Numbered from the stretch's first letter, positions 1 through 8,812 are shown. The stretch: 64,000 bases of DNA from Pseudobutyrivibrio ruminis DSM 9787 (GCF_900218035.1 NZ_OBMR01000008.1:1-64000), one strand, 5' to 3'. The notes: a model not told the origin generated them from the sequence alone. Made by a program: numbers and translations.

Positions 1-2
1 CA

Positions 3-296
3 GATCAGGGATGGCAGTATCAACATACTTACTATAGAACTGCTTTAAAGGAGCATGGTATTATCCAATCCATGTCTCGTAAAGGTAACTGCTATGATAA
101 TTGTATTATGGAGACATTCTTTGGAAGATTAAAAAATGAGATGTATTATGGCTATGAGAAAGATTATTCTTCTTTTGAAGAATTCTCAAAAGCAGTTGAA
201 GAATATATAGATTACTATAATAACAAAAGAATTCAGGCAAAAACAAAATGGATGCCACCTGTACAATACAGGGTAGCATCCATGTGTTTAGCCTAG
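3..296 (+). CDS. IS3-family transposase (OrfB), C-terminal part
   Basis: The frame is open from the window edge, so the gene starts upstream. It reads DQGWQYQ, then SRKGNCYDN, an acidic METFFGRLKNE segment and a C-terminal YYNNKRIQ motif. This is the end of the rve (DDE) integrase domain of IS3-family transposases, with the last catalytic Glu in METFF. The protein cuts and joins DNA during transposition. A terminal inverted repeat follows about 12 bases after the stop, so this is the right-hand end of an insertion element. Whether the copy is intact cannot be judged from here. Confidence 0.92.
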   Translation, partial: DQGWQYQHTYYRTALKEHGIIQSMSRKGNCYDNCIMETFFGRLKNEMYYGYEKDYSSFEEFSKAVEEYIDYYNNKRIQAKTKWMPPVQYRVASMCLA

Positions 297-308
297 TTCA
301 TAAATATG

Positions 309-333
309 TGTCCAGGATTCTGGGTACATATCA
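309..333 (+). mobile_element. Right terminal inverted repeat of the IS3-type element
   Basis: TGTCCAGGATTCTGGGTACA and the bases up to TATCA have the TGTCCA...TGGGT...CA layout common at IS3 (IS150-group) ends, and lie just after the transposase stop. The left end and the target duplication are outside or not resolvable in the window. Confidence 0.6.
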
Positions 334-371
334 TTTTGACCAGCCTTGATTTATTTAGTTTTAAGATGGCT

Positions 372-1106
372 TTAGGTCTCTATATATGTAGATGAGCTTA
401 CAGTGGAAATGTTTTCCATATATGTGATGGATGTTCCACCGGTTGCACCTGCATTATTTGCTGAGTTAGATCCAGAACTGTAAGAGCCATTCTTCCACTG
501 CTCAAATTTATCTAATACAGCATCGTAAGTCTTTGAAGAAATGTCTGGCAAATCCTTGCCCCAAGTTCCTGTAGCCTGCTCGTAGCCTTTCTTGAATGCA
601 TCTAAAAGCATGTCTGCCTTTGAGGTATCGCCGCCAGAAAGTGCGATAGCAAAATCTACAATTCTATCAGATGTCTGGTTAACTCCCCAGTATCCATCTT
701 CGGAAATATCTTCCTTTGCTTTTGCAATTGTTTCCTCGTCTGCAGTGAATTTACCTTCTGCAAGGAATTTCCACATATCATCCTGAGTAGCAATAGCAAA
801 TGTGCTTCCCTGACCATTAATTGTCTTCATAACAATATCTAAAAGATTGTTAATCATCTTTTCCTGGTCAGCTTTCAACTGCTGAATAAGAGCAGTTCTA
901 TCTGTCTTTTTGTAGTTGTCTGTTGTTAGTGATTGTTCATCAGATTTTTCATAAACAGCAGCTTCATCAGAAAACTTTGATGCGCTGACTTCCTGTTTTG
1001 ATGCATTGAATTCAAGTGTTTCTGTAACCGAACCATCAGAATTTGTAGTCTTAGAATAGGTACCTGCTATATTAGAAGATACGCTGCTTAATGTGCTTAA
1101 CTCCAT
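372..1106 (-). CDS. Conserved hypothetical protein, possibly flagellar-regulon
   Basis: A 244-residue soluble protein with no signal peptide or membrane segment. The N-terminal third is Ser/Thr-rich and probably flexible. The middle and C-terminal part carries DGYWGVNQTSDRIVDFA, SGGD and WGKDLPDIS...TYDAV, which I recognise only as a conserved pattern in motile Firmicutes and related bacteria, without an assigned function. The start has a perfect AGGAGG at 1115-1120. A sigma-28-like promoter (CCGATAA -10) lies upstream, so a link with motility is inferred, not shown. The Ser/Gly/Asn-rich C-terminus (SYSSGSNSANNAGATGG) looks like a linker or low-complexity tail. The gene is monocistronic and borders the insertion element. 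Confidence 0.7.
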   Translation of the reverse strand: MELSTLSSVSSNIAGTYSKTTNSDGSVTETLEFNASKQEVSASKFSDEAAVYEKSDEQSLTTDNYKKTDRTALIQQLKADQEKMINNLLDIVMKTINGQGSTFAIATQDDMWKFLAEGKFTADEETIAKAKEDISEDGYWGVNQTSDRIVDFAIALSGGDTSKADMLLDAFKKGYEQATGTWGKDLPDISSKTYDAVLDKFEQWKNGSYSSGSNSANNAGATGGTSITYMENISTVSSSTYIET

Positions 1107-1171
1107 AATAATAACCTCCTTGTTACTGTGGCCATGAATAAAAAACCATATGGAAATCCTTTTCCTATTCT

Positions 1172-1201
1172 TATTATCGGATGCTAATTGAGAAATATTT
1201 A
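1172..1201 (-). promoter_or_regulatory. Candidate sigma-28 (flagellar) promoter
   Basis: On the minus strand TAAA is followed 17 nt later by CCGATAA. The Firmicute sigma-D consensus is TAAA-N15-GCCGATAA, so the -10 is good and the spacing is one base long. It lies about 65 bases before the start of the 244-residue gene. Confidence 0.4.
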
Positions 1202-1344
1202 TTATTAGATTGTATTTATTTTAATACAAAATTCTTGTAAAAGTGTGGTATCTTTGTTAAAATTTATTAAGATTGAATACAAAGAACAATCAAGTACAAA
1301 ATACACACAAGTACAAATTTTAATGGAGTAGTAATTTCTTTTCA

Positions 1345-2220
1345 ATGGATAATATAGATCTTAAAGCATTAGCAAAAATAAATATCGGACTTGATGTTAC
1401 AGGAATCAGGGACGATGGATATCATGAAGTAAGAATGATTATGCAGACAGTCAATCTTTTTGACAAGGTCAGCATTAAGAAGCAGGAGGGGGATGCTGTT
1501 ACCATGAGCACAAACCTTCGCTTCCTTCCTGTTAACGATGACAATCTTTGCATTAAGGCGGCAAAGCTTCTAATGGAAGAGTTTGATATACACACTGGTG
1601 TGCATATCAGCCTGGAAAAGCATATCCCTGTTGCAGCAGGCATGGCAGGCGGTTCTACAGATGCAGCTGCTGTAATGTTTGGAATAAATAAACTTTTTGA
1701 TTTGAATCTCAGCAGAAAAGATTTGATGGAGCGAGGCGTTAAAATCGGAGCCGATGTACCATACTGTGTAATGCGCGGTACAGCTTTGGCAGAGGGAATT
1801 GGCGAGGTGCTCACACCACTTTCACCAATGGTGAAGTGCCCAGTGCTTATTGCAAAGCCAGGTATTTCAGTTTCTACAAAGCAGGTATATGAATCTTTGG
1901 ATTCATGCTTTGACAATGTTAAGCATCCAGACATCGATCAGCTGATTTCAGATATTAAAAATCAGGATTTACATGCCATTTGCAACCACATGGGAAATGT
2001 ACTTGAAGAGGTTACAATTCCACTACATCCAGTTATTGCTGATATAAAGAAAATCATGCTGGATAATGGAGCAGTTGGCGCAATGATGAGTGGTAGTGGT
2101 CCTACTGTATTTGGCTTTTTTGAAGACAACAAAACAGCAAAGGCAGCCAAGGAAGCACTTACAGAGAGCAAGCTTGTAAAGCAGCTTTATCTCACTACAC
2201 TTTTTAACAACAAGTATTAA
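1345..2220 (+). CDS. ispE: 4-diphosphocytidyl-2-C-methyl-D-erythritol kinase
   Basis: GHMP kinase that phosphorylates CDP-ME in the non-mevalonate (MEP) isoprenoid pathway, in the cytoplasm. The protein has the N-terminal ALAKINIGLDV signature, the ATP-binding loop PVAAGMAGGSTDAA at about residues 95-108 and the C-terminal MSGSGPTVFG motif. Its 291 residues are normal for IspE (about 280-300). It is followed after 36 bases by a GntR regulator, an order often seen in clostridia, so the two may be co-transcribed. The start is the first ATG in frame; the ribosome binding site is weak (GGAGTAG about 15 bases upstream). Confidence 0.95.
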   Translation: MDNIDLKALAKINIGLDVTGIRDDGYHEVRMIMQTVNLFDKVSIKKQEGDAVTMSTNLRFLPVNDDNLCIKAAKLLMEEFDIHTGVHISLEKHIPVAAGMAGGSTDAAAVMFGINKLFDLNLSRKDLMERGVKIGADVPYCVMRGTALAEGIGEVLTPLSPMVKCPVLIAKPGISVSTKQVYESLDSCFDNVKHPDIDQLISDIKNQDLHAICNHMGNVLEEVTIPLHPVIADIKKIMLDNGAVGAMMSGSGPTVFGFFEDNKTAKAAKEALTESKLVKQLYLTTLFNNKY

Positions 2221-2256
2221 TTAGTTTCACACATGAAATAAGGAGATTTAAACAGA

Positions 2257-2931
2257 ATGACTGAAAATCTTACACTTCAAATGGATGATTATTTACCACT
2301 TCGCGATGTGGTGTTTAACACCCTGCGCGAAGCTATTCTTAAGGGCGAACTCAAGCCAGGTGAGAGGCTAATGGAAATGCATTTAGCTACAAAGCTTGGA
2401 GTTAGCCGTACACCTATCAGAGAAGCAATCAGAATGCTTGAGCACGAGGGACTTGCTGTTACTATTCCTCGTAAGGGCGCCCAGGTTGCTAAAATGACAG
2501 AAAAAGATTTACAGGATGTACTTGAAGTAAGAGATGCACTCGATGCTCTTGCGGTGGTATGTGCCTGCGAAAGAATGACTGATGCTCAGTTTGTAGAGCT
2601 CAAGGAAGCTATGAAGGCATTTGAGTCAGCTACTAGAACTGACGATGTTCGCAAGATTGTGGAGGCTGATGAGGCATTCCACGATGTGATTTATGCAGCA
2701 GCTGCAAATCCTAAGCTTGAAAACATAATCAATTCTGCAAGAGAGCAGATGTATAGATATCGTTACGAGTATGTAAAGAATCCATCTGTTTACACGCAGC
2801 TTATAGCAGAACATAAGTCTATCATTGATGGTTTCGACAGAAGAGATGTAGATTTCCTAAAGGATATAATGCATGTTCATTTGTCAAATCAGATAAATGC
2901 TGTTCGTGAAGTAATTAGAGAACAAAAATAG
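2257..2931 (+). CDS. GntR-family transcriptional regulator (FadR/FCD type)
   Basis: A DNA-binding regulator with an N-terminal winged helix-turn-helix (residues about 10-75, with LKPGERLMEMHLATKLGVSRTPIREAIRMLEHEG) and a C-terminal FCD effector domain (about 85-220). The FCD domain has the metal/ligand pattern D..FH and a late H (EHKSII, HVHLSNQ). Members of this subfamily sense small acids or sugar acids. The ligand here is unknown. The gene follows ispE and precedes a DUF1934 gene by 14 bases, so all three may form one operon. It has a clear AAGGAGA ribosome binding site. Confidence 0.9.
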   Translation: MTENLTLQMDDYLPLRDVVFNTLREAILKGELKPGERLMEMHLATKLGVSRTPIREAIRMLEHEGLAVTIPRKGAQVAKMTEKDLQDVLEVRDALDALAVVCACERMTDAQFVELKEAMKAFESATRTDDVRKIVEADEAFHDVIYAAAANPKLENIINSAREQMYRYRYEYVKNPSVYTQLIAEHKSIIDGFDRRDVDFLKDIMHVHLSNQINAVREVIREQK

Positions 2932-2945
2932 ATTGGAAATAAATA

Positions 2946-3362
2946 ATGACAGGAACAAAATGTAATATTAAACTTTGCTCCAAGCAAAAGATGGGCCACG
3001 AATCAGAAACTACTAATGAGGAGTATGTGGGTTCATTTATTGATAGAGGTAGTAAGCGATACCTTTCCTATAATCGAGTTATGCCGGAGGGACAAAAGGT
3101 AGATTGTCTTATAAGCTTTGAGCACAATAAGCTTACATTGACTCAAAAAGGAGATATTCAATCAAAGCTTGAGTTTGCCCCAGGGGCTCGAACCAGAAAT
3201 GCTTACAATACACCAATGGGCATGATGACTATTGTGGTTCACACAAAGCGTCTTGTAATCGAGCAAAAGGATACCGAAATCAATCTTTTAATTGATTACG
3301 ATTTGGAAGCCGGTGGAGAACCTATCAATACAGTAATAGAAATTAAAGCAACATTAAAATAA
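2946..3362 (+). CDS. DUF1934 (YwiB-like) beta-barrel protein
   Basis: A 138-residue protein matching the DUF1934 pattern: a calycin-like small beta-barrel with GSKRYLSYNR, ..KLTLTQKGDI.SKLEF and GARTRNAYNTPMGMM..VVHTKRL. The biochemical role of the family is not established. It is close behind the GntR gene (14 bases) and followed directly by a strong terminator, which ends this operon. Confidence 0.8.
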   Translation: MTGTKCNIKLCSKQKMGHESETTNEEYVGSFIDRGSKRYLSYNRVMPEGQKVDCLISFEHNKLTLTQKGDIQSKLEFAPGARTRNAYNTPMGMMTIVVHTKRLVIEQKDTEINLLIDYDLEAGGEPINTVIEIKATLK

Positions 3363-3365
3363 GAA

Positions 3366-3397
3366 AACGCCAGAGATTGCCTCTGGCGTTTTTATTA
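3366..3397. terminator. Rho-independent terminator, bidirectional
   Basis: A perfect 10-bp stem AACGCCAGAG / CTCTGGCGTT with a 5-nt loop, followed by T5 on the plus strand and preceded by AAAA (a U-run for the minus strand). It sits between convergent genes and can serve both. Confidence 0.9.
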
Positions 3398-3404
3398 TTA
3401 AAAA

Positions 3405-3971
3405 TTATTCAGTAGCCATATTTTTAAGTCTGTTCATGACATCTCTTACTGGTGGAATGAAAAGAATGATAAGTGTTACAGCAGCCTCAGCAAAGATGTA
3501 GATTGCGTTGTAAGCAAGTGAGTAAGCAAGTGGATTCCAACCTTCCCAAGCCCATTCGCCAAAGAAAATCCAACCTGAGATTACCGCAAATACGTAGCGT
3601 CCTAAAACAGCTGCAATGTAACCTTTGATAAGACCATATTTAGAATCCTTGAAGAATCCAGATAATCCAAGAGCACCAAAGGCGAGGATGTAATCAACAA
3701 TAACCTGTGCTGGGAAAAGAATATAAGGATCAACAATGAGATTTAATAATCCATAGGCAACACCTGTGATAATTCCAACAATAGGACCAAACCAAAAACC
3801 AGGAAGGCATGCAACGAGCATTGAAAGCAATGTAATTGAGCCACCGGTTGGGAATTTAAATACCTTAATATTAGACAAAACAAAAGCAAGTGCCATAGAA
3901 GCTGCACAAAAAGCTAGTTGCTTTGCAGAAAATGTGATTTTAGTTTTTTCGTTAGACATGTGATTAATCAT
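3405..3971 (-). CDS. thiT: Thiamine ECF transporter S component
   Basis: An integral membrane protein of 188 residues with about six hydrophobic segments. It binds thiamine and works with a shared energising module (EcfA, EcfA', EcfT). The family signature includes the GGSITLLSMLVACLPGFWFGP segment and, near the end, FFGEWAWEGWNPLAYSLAYNA, whose Trp/Tyr-rich stretch lines the thiamine site in ThiT. A TPP riboswitch upstream on the same strand confirms the substrate class. The alternative start MSNEK five codons in is possible. No ATPase is adjacent, as is usual for group II ECF systems. Confidence 0.93.
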   Translation of the reverse strand: MINHMSNEKTKITFSAKQLAFCAASMALAFVLSNIKVFKFPTGGSITLLSMLVACLPGFWFGPIVGIITGVAYGLLNLIVDPYILFPAQVIVDYILAFGALGLSGFFKDSKYGLIKGYIAAVLGRYVFAVISGWIFFGEWAWEGWNPLAYSLAYNAIYIFAEAAVTLIILFIPPVRDVMNRLKNMATE

Positions 3972-3998
3972 TAAAAAAATCTCCCTTCATACATCAAT

Positions 3999-4093
3999 GC
4001 TAGGAGATTCGTCTATCGCTTCCTTACGCTGGTATTATCCAGTTCAAGTATTAAGGGTCGGTGCAAGCACCTCTCAGCATATGCGCCCCTAGC
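3999..4093 (-). ncRNA. TPP riboswitch (THI element)
   Basis: Read on the minus strand it has GGGGCGC, then CTGAGAGG (the pyrimidine-sensing CUGAGA), ACCCTT, then TTGAACTGGATAATACCAGC and GTAAGGAAG, all hallmarks of the THI box. The outer stem pairs GCTAGGGG with CTCCTAGC. It lies about 30 bases before thiT. Its likely action is to block expression when thiamine pyrophosphate is abundant. I see no clear terminator before the gene, so control may be at translation. Confidence 0.95.
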
Positions 4094-4227
4094 AAAATAT
4101 TTAATTTCGATATAAAAATATCACTTGTAGGAAATATAGTCAATGAGAAAATAACAATTAAATTGCAGTAAATAAAACAACATTGTAGAATGTAACTATA
4201 AGAGATTTTGAAAAGATAGGATATTAA

Positions 4228-5460
4228 ATGGTAAATACAGAAAAGATTATAGAAAGAGTAATACTTGTATCAGTTAATGAAGGGGACGAGGTTGAGGCCA
4301 AGGATTCCCTTCATGAGCTTGCAGAGCTTTGTGAAACTGCCGGTGCTAAGGTTGTGGGAGAAATCATGCAAAATCTGGAGCGCAGAAACCCAGGCACATA
4401 TGTGGGCTCTGGCAAGGTGGAAGAAATCGCAGATTTAATCTGGGAGACAGAGGCTACAGGTATTGTTTGCGATGATGAATTAACACCAGCACAGATGCGC
4501 AATCTTGCTGATGCATTAGATACAAAAGTCATGGATAGAACCCTTATTATCCTTGATATTTTTGCTGCCCGTGCTGGCACAGCAGAGGGAAAGATTCAGG
4601 TTGAGCTGGCACAGCTTAGATACGAGATGACTCGATTGACTGGCTTTGGTAAAAACATGTCTCGTGTGGGTGGTACTGCAGCAGGTGGCGGAGGAGCTAT
4701 CGGAACACGTGGCCCTGGTGAGAAAAAGCTGGAGATGGATAAGCGTCTTATTGCAGGTCGTATTACTCAGCTGAAGAAAGAGTTAAATGATGTGGTAAAT
4801 CATCGTGAGCTTACACGTTCAAAGCGACAGCGAAACGGCGTACCTGTAGCAGCTATTGTTGGTTACACAAATGCAGGCAAATCATCACTTTTAAATAAAC
4901 TTACAGATGCAAACATCCTTGAGTGGGATGCTCTTTTTGCGACCCTTGATCCAACCACTCGTGAGCTCCTCTTGGATAATGATCAAAAGATTCTGCTCAC
5001 AGACACAGTAGGATTCATCAGAAAGCTTCCTCATCATTTGGTTGATGCTTTCAAGAGTACATTGGAAGAAGCTAAGTATGCAGATTTTATCATTCATGTG
5101 GTGGATGTAAGCAATCCGCAGATGGACCGTCAGATGGAAATCGTATACGAGACTTTGGACAAATTAGGAGTTAGCGACAAACCTGTTCTTACTATTTTTA
5201 ATAAAGTAGATAAGCTTGAAGATGAGTTGGATTATCACGATTTAAGAGCTGATTATACAGTACACACTTCCATTAAGACAGGAAAAGGCCTGGATAAAGT
5301 AAGAGAAATTCTGGCTACTTTGATGCGTGGAAATAAGGAATATATTGAGCGATTAGTTCCTTACACAGAAGCGGGAAGTATTGCAAAGATTAGAGAGACA
5401 GGAGAATTGATTTCAGAGGAATATCGTGAAGACGGTATTTTCATCAAGGCTTATATCTGA
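4228..5460 (+). CDS. hflX: Ribosome-associated GTPase HflX
   Basis: A 410-residue P-loop GTPase that binds the 50S subunit and splits stalled or heat-damaged ribosomes. The N-terminal HflX domain has ERRNPGTYVGSGKVEE. A Gly-rich linker follows (GGTAAGGGGAIGTRGPGE). The G domain has GYTNAGKSS (G1, about 212-220), DTVGF (G3) and NKVD (G4). Length is typical of the shorter Firmicute forms. It stands alone, transcribed away from thiT, with no obvious terminator after it. Confidence 0.95.
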   Translation: MVNTEKIIERVILVSVNEGDEVEAKDSLHELAELCETAGAKVVGEIMQNLERRNPGTYVGSGKVEEIADLIWETEATGIVCDDELTPAQMRNLADALDTKVMDRTLIILDIFAARAGTAEGKIQVELAQLRYEMTRLTGFGKNMSRVGGTAAGGGGAIGTRGPGEKKLEMDKRLIAGRITQLKKELNDVVNHRELTRSKRQRNGVPVAAIVGYTNAGKSSLLNKLTDANILEWDALFATLDPTTRELLLDNDQKILLTDTVGFIRKLPHHLVDAFKSTLEEAKYADFIIHVVDVSNPQMDRQMEIVYETLDKLGVSDKPVLTIFNKVDKLEDELDYHDLRADYTVHTSIKTGKGLDKVREILATLMRGNKEYIERLVPYTEAGSIAKIRETGELISEEYREDGIFIKAYI

Positions 5461-5599
5461 ATTTACACAAATTTTACTTATATCATAGAAAATACTTAGA
5501 CAATGGCATTCTAACATGTTATGATTATCAAGGACTAAAAAAAGAAGGATTAAGGATTTTACTTTTCGTGAAGGAAAAGTACGGTAGAAGGAGAAAATA

Positions 5600-7219
5600 A
5601 TGACTTTAGCAGAGATATTATCACTTCTTGGTGGAGTGGGTCTATTTCTTTTCGGAATGTCGATTATGTCTACAGGCTTAAAAAACAGCTGTGGAGATAA
5701 TCTTCAGGTTATTCTAGAGAAGGCTACTACAAACAAATTTGTAGCAGTCATCGTTGGTATAGCTATGACAGTATTGGTTCAGAGTTCATCTGCAACCGAT
5801 GTTATGGTTATTGGTTTTGTAAATTCAGGTATGATGGCGCTTTCACAGGCCATCGGCGTTATCTTAGGTGCCAATATCGGTACAACAATCACAGCACAGA
5901 TTACAGCTTTTAATATTGCTACATTCACACCATTCATTTTGTTTATCGGTGCAGTAATGTATCTTTTCATGAAGAGAGATATTGTTAAGCATTTAGGTTC
6001 TTTCTTTATGGGATTCGGTATGCTTTTCCAGGGAATCACAATCATGAAAGCATCCATTGCACCACTTGCAAATTCAGTAATGTTTAAGAACTTCCTTGCT
6101 GGATTAACAAATCCATTTGTAGCTCTTGTATTTGGTGTTGCATTCACAGCATTACTTCAGAGCTCATCATCTGCAACAGTTATCTTCCAGACATTCGTTG
6201 TGCAGGGAATCTTGGACTACGATGTAGCAGTTTATTTGATTATCGGTGCAGCCATTGGTTCAGTTACACCAAACCTTTTGGCATCACTTACAGCAAACAG
6301 AAACGGCAAGCGTTCAGCTATTTTGAACCTTTTGTTTAATGTAATAAGAGCAATTGTAATCATAATTATTATAAATGTAACACCACTTCTGACATGGATT
6401 CAGTCTACATCATCTGATCCAGCCCGTCAGATAGCTAACACACATACAATCTTCGCTATTTTAGCAGTTTGTATTATCTTCCCATTCACTGATTACATTA
6501 TTAAGCTTACATATATGTTTATTCCAAAGCTTCCAGAGGAAACTCGTGCAGCAGAGGACAGACAGCTTGTATTTATGACTCAGGTCAACAATGTGCCACC
6601 AAACATGGCTATTCACCAGGCACAGCTTGAGGCAGCCAGAATGGGTGCTATCGCAGCTGAAAACTTTGAAAAGGCCATCGATTGCTTCTTCGACTACTCA
6701 CCTGAAAAGGTTGAAGACGTAGAGCAGCGCGAGGAAACAGTTAACATCCTCAACCACGCTATTCAGGATGCAATGGTTAAGCTTCAGACTCTCAACCTTA
6801 CACCTGCCATGCTTCGTCGTATATCTGCAATCACTATTGCAGTTACAGATATCGAACGTATTTCAGATCACGCTGAAAACATCATCGAGTATGCAACTCG
6901 TATGAAGAATAAAAAGACAAAGCTTTCAAAGAAGGCAGCCAAGGAGCTTAAGGAAATGGCTGACAACTCTATGGAAGAGGTTGAGCTTGCCATCGATATT
7001 TTCACTTCTGAAAACTACGAGAACCTAGACAAGATTGAAAAGCTTGAAAAGAAAGTAGATAAGCAGGAGAAGCAGCTCATCAACCACCACGTAGAGCGCC
7101 TCATGGAGAACAAATGCGAACCTGTTGCCGGTGTAATCTTCTCCGACATGGTCACTGACCTGGAGCGATGCGCCGACCACGCCATCAACATCGCCTACGC
7201 CCTGAAGGAACATCCATAA
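5600..7219 (+). CDS. Na+/phosphate cotransporter with C-terminal PhoU-like domain
   Basis: A 539-residue inner-membrane protein. The N-terminal part holds two inverted Na_Pi_cotrans repeats, each with the QSSSA motif (VQSSSATDVMVIGF and LQSSSSATVIFQTF) that forms the sodium/phosphate site. The last 200 residues are an alpha-helical PhoU-like cytoplasmic domain with repeated D.ER..DHAENI / DLERCADHAINI metal-binding signatures. It imports phosphate driven by sodium. The ribosome binding site is GAAGGAG. The large foldback element begins only 9 bases after the stop. Base use is more GC-rich in the last 100 bases than in the rest. Confidence 0.92.
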   Translation: MTLAEILSLLGGVGLFLFGMSIMSTGLKNSCGDNLQVILEKATTNKFVAVIVGIAMTVLVQSSSATDVMVIGFVNSGMMALSQAIGVILGANIGTTITAQITAFNIATFTPFILFIGAVMYLFMKRDIVKHLGSFFMGFGMLFQGITIMKASIAPLANSVMFKNFLAGLTNPFVALVFGVAFTALLQSSSSATVIFQTFVVQGILDYDVAVYLIIGAAIGSVTPNLLASLTANRNGKRSAILNLLFNVIRAIVIIIIINVTPLLTWIQSTSSDPARQIANTHTIFAILAVCIIFPFTDYIIKLTYMFIPKLPEETRAAEDRQLVFMTQVNNVPPNMAIHQAQLEAARMGAIAAENFEKAIDCFFDYSPEKVEDVEQREETVNILNHAIQDAMVKLQTLNLTPAMLRRISAITIAVTDIERISDHAENIIEYATRMKNKKTKLSKKAAKELKEMADNSMEEVELAIDIFTSENYENLDKIEKLEKKVDKQEKQLINHHVERLMENKCEPVAGVIFSDMVTDLERCADHAINIAYALKEHP

Positions 7220-7228
7220 GCGGTAGGG

Positions 7229-7897
7229 AAATATCTACACTTTCCCCCGTATTGCAACCCTTCAAAGTACTGTACTGTTTCTGGCTGAGGTATAGAGGGG
7301 GCTGGGCACCGCCCTACCTGTATCATTGGAGCAGATTTATAGATTATCTTAATGTGTAAAGGCTCCCATATGTAGGTGTACTTACGAGGCTTTTACTATT
7401 CGAAGGTAATGTATGGGTGAGACGGACAATGGAGTTTACATAATCATCTAGTCTTAACTAGTCTTTGTATTATTACTTTTGCTACTCCGCTCACTAAGAA
7501 AAAATAAAAAAGAGATATTTGTATGAATTGGCACCGTGGCACATTCAACATCGTGTTTCAAGTGACCACTGCTGCCGCCGTCCTAGCGGCAGCTGCCAAT
7601 TCATATCAAATATCTCTTTTCCTTTTTCTAAGTTCACTCCAAAGCAAATAGTAATAAATACAAAGCTAGTTTAAGACAGATGATTACTTAGAATAGTGTT
7701 TGTCCGTCTCACTCATACCTTACCGGCAGAATTGTAAAACTTCGTAAGAACACCTACTAATAAATATGGGAGACTACACATTTAGATAATCATAAATCTG
7801 TGACGTACAGGTAGGGCGGTGCCCAGCCCCCTCTATACCTCAGCCAGAAACAATCTTTGGATTTTGGGGTTGCACTGCGGGGGAAAGTGTAGTATAT
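7229..7897. repeat. Giant imperfect foldback (about 310-nt arms)
   Basis: The left arm (about 7229-7538) is the reverse complement of the right arm (about 7580-7897) along nearly its whole length, with small internal mismatches. The best block is 46 bp and perfect: 7277-7322 against 7806-7851. Outer blocks (TACACTTTCCCCCG against CGGGGGAAAGTGTA) and inner blocks (AAAAGAGATATTTG against CAAATATCTCTTTT) also match. The centre holds its own GC-rich hairpin (GCTGCCGC / GCGGCAGC, 7570-7592). No convincing gene lies inside. As RNA it would fold into one rod of about 300 bp. It could be a decayed foldback transposon (MITE-like) or a structured RNA. I do not recognise it as a known family. Confidence 0.85.
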
Positions 7898-7917
7898 TGT
7901 ACTCAATTAAATAGGAA

Positions 7918-8042
7918 ATCTTCAGGGCAAGGTGCGAAAACGATGGTTTTCAATTCCTGACCGGCGGTAAAGTCCGCGAGCCTTCGGGCCGAACTGGTGA
8001 GATTCCAGTACCGACAGTATAGTCTGGATGAAAGAAGAAGCG
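7918..8042 (+). ncRNA. FMN riboswitch (RFN element)
   Basis: Shows the RFN landmarks in order: ATCTTCAGGGCAAGGTG, CAATTCCTGACCGGCGGTAA, AGTCCGCGAGCC, GGTGAGATTCCAGTACCGAC and AGTATAGTCTGGATG, ending with AGAAGAAG that pairs with the 5' end. It senses FMN and should repress the downstream ribU riboflavin transporter when flavin is plentiful. Confidence 0.96.
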
Positions 8043-8055
8043 ATATAGTAATTAG

Positions 8056-8085
8056 GCCCTGAGAGTAATCTCAGGGCTATTATAT
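8056..8085 (+). terminator. Hairpin in the FMN riboswitch expression platform
   Basis: Stem GCCCTGAGA / TCTCAGGGC with a GTAA loop, followed by a T-rich but interrupted tract (TATTATATTGTG). Its place between aptamer and ribU suggests the riboswitch-controlled terminator. Note that CCCTGA can compete with CAGGG in the aptamer's first stem (7923-7927), a plausible switching pairing. Confidence 0.6.
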
Positions 8086-8151
8086 TGTGTACAATTAATT
8101 TTGGAGACTTCCTAAATTTTAATAATATTTTATTTTTAGGAGGATTGAATT

Positions 8152-8787
8152 ATGGATTCAACACAAATGACAGGACAAGGAGTAGGTAACAAGGTGCAGA
8201 GCAGAGTAAATGTAAGGAATATGACAGTGACAGCAATGCTTTCGGCAGCAGCTTTCGTATTGATGTTTTTAGATACTGCTATTCCTCTTATGCCAAACTT
8301 TATCAAGCTTGATTTATCAGAGCTTCCAGCGCTTATTGCTTCTTTTGCATTGGGACCAGTGTGGGGCGTTATTGTTTGTCTTATTAAGAATCTACTTCAT
8401 TTAACAATGACACAGACTGGTGGTGTAGGCGAGCTTTCAAACTTCATTTTAGGAGCAAGCTTTGTACTTCCAGCAGGTTTGATTTATCACAGAAAAAAGA
8501 CAAAGGGGCGTGCGATTTTAGGAGCTGTTGTTGGTGCTTTGATTATGGGTGCAATTAGCTTCCCATCAAACCTTTTTATTGTTTATCCAGTGTATTACAA
8601 CTTTATGTCAAAGGAAGCAATCATCGCAGCATACCAGGTAGTTGCTCCATTTGCAAAGATTAGTTCAATTGAGCAGTGCTTGTTATTCTTCAATGTACCA
8701 TTTACATTTGTAAAGGGCATGATTTCAGCAATTATTACAATTTTAATTTATCAGCCACTTAGACCACTTCTTAAGGGCAATAATTAA
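8152..8787 (+). CDS. ribU: Riboflavin ECF transporter S component
   Basis: A 211-residue membrane protein with about six transmembrane helices and the ECF S-component pattern: FIKLDLSELPALIASFALGP then KNLLHLTMTQTGGVGELSNFILGA, which matches RibU riboflavin binders. It delivers riboflavin with the shared EcfAA'T module. The FMN riboswitch just upstream fixes the substrate. It has a strong AGGAGG site before the start. The N-terminal 25 residues are hydrophilic, as in other clostridial RibU proteins. It appears monocistronic, ended by a terminator hairpin. Confidence 0.94.
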   Translation: MDSTQMTGQGVGNKVQSRVNVRNMTVTAMLSAAAFVLMFLDTAIPLMPNFIKLDLSELPALIASFALGPVWGVIVCLIKNLLHLTMTQTGGVGELSNFILGASFVLPAGLIYHRKKTKGRAILGAVVGALIMGAISFPSNLFIVYPVYYNFMSKEAIIAAYQVVAPFAKISSIEQCLLFFNVPFTFVKGMISAIITILIYQPLRPLLKGNN

Positions 8788-8812
8788 TAACTGAATATCG
8801 AAATAGCAATTT

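Noticed and set aside
1422-1934. 170-residue ORF antisense to ispE
   Set aside because: It mirrors the codon pattern of ispE and has no ribosome binding site or family motif.
7168-7359. 63-residue ORF across the transporter end and the foldback
   Set aside because: It overlaps the transporter gene in another frame and its sequence follows the foldback arm, with no start signal.
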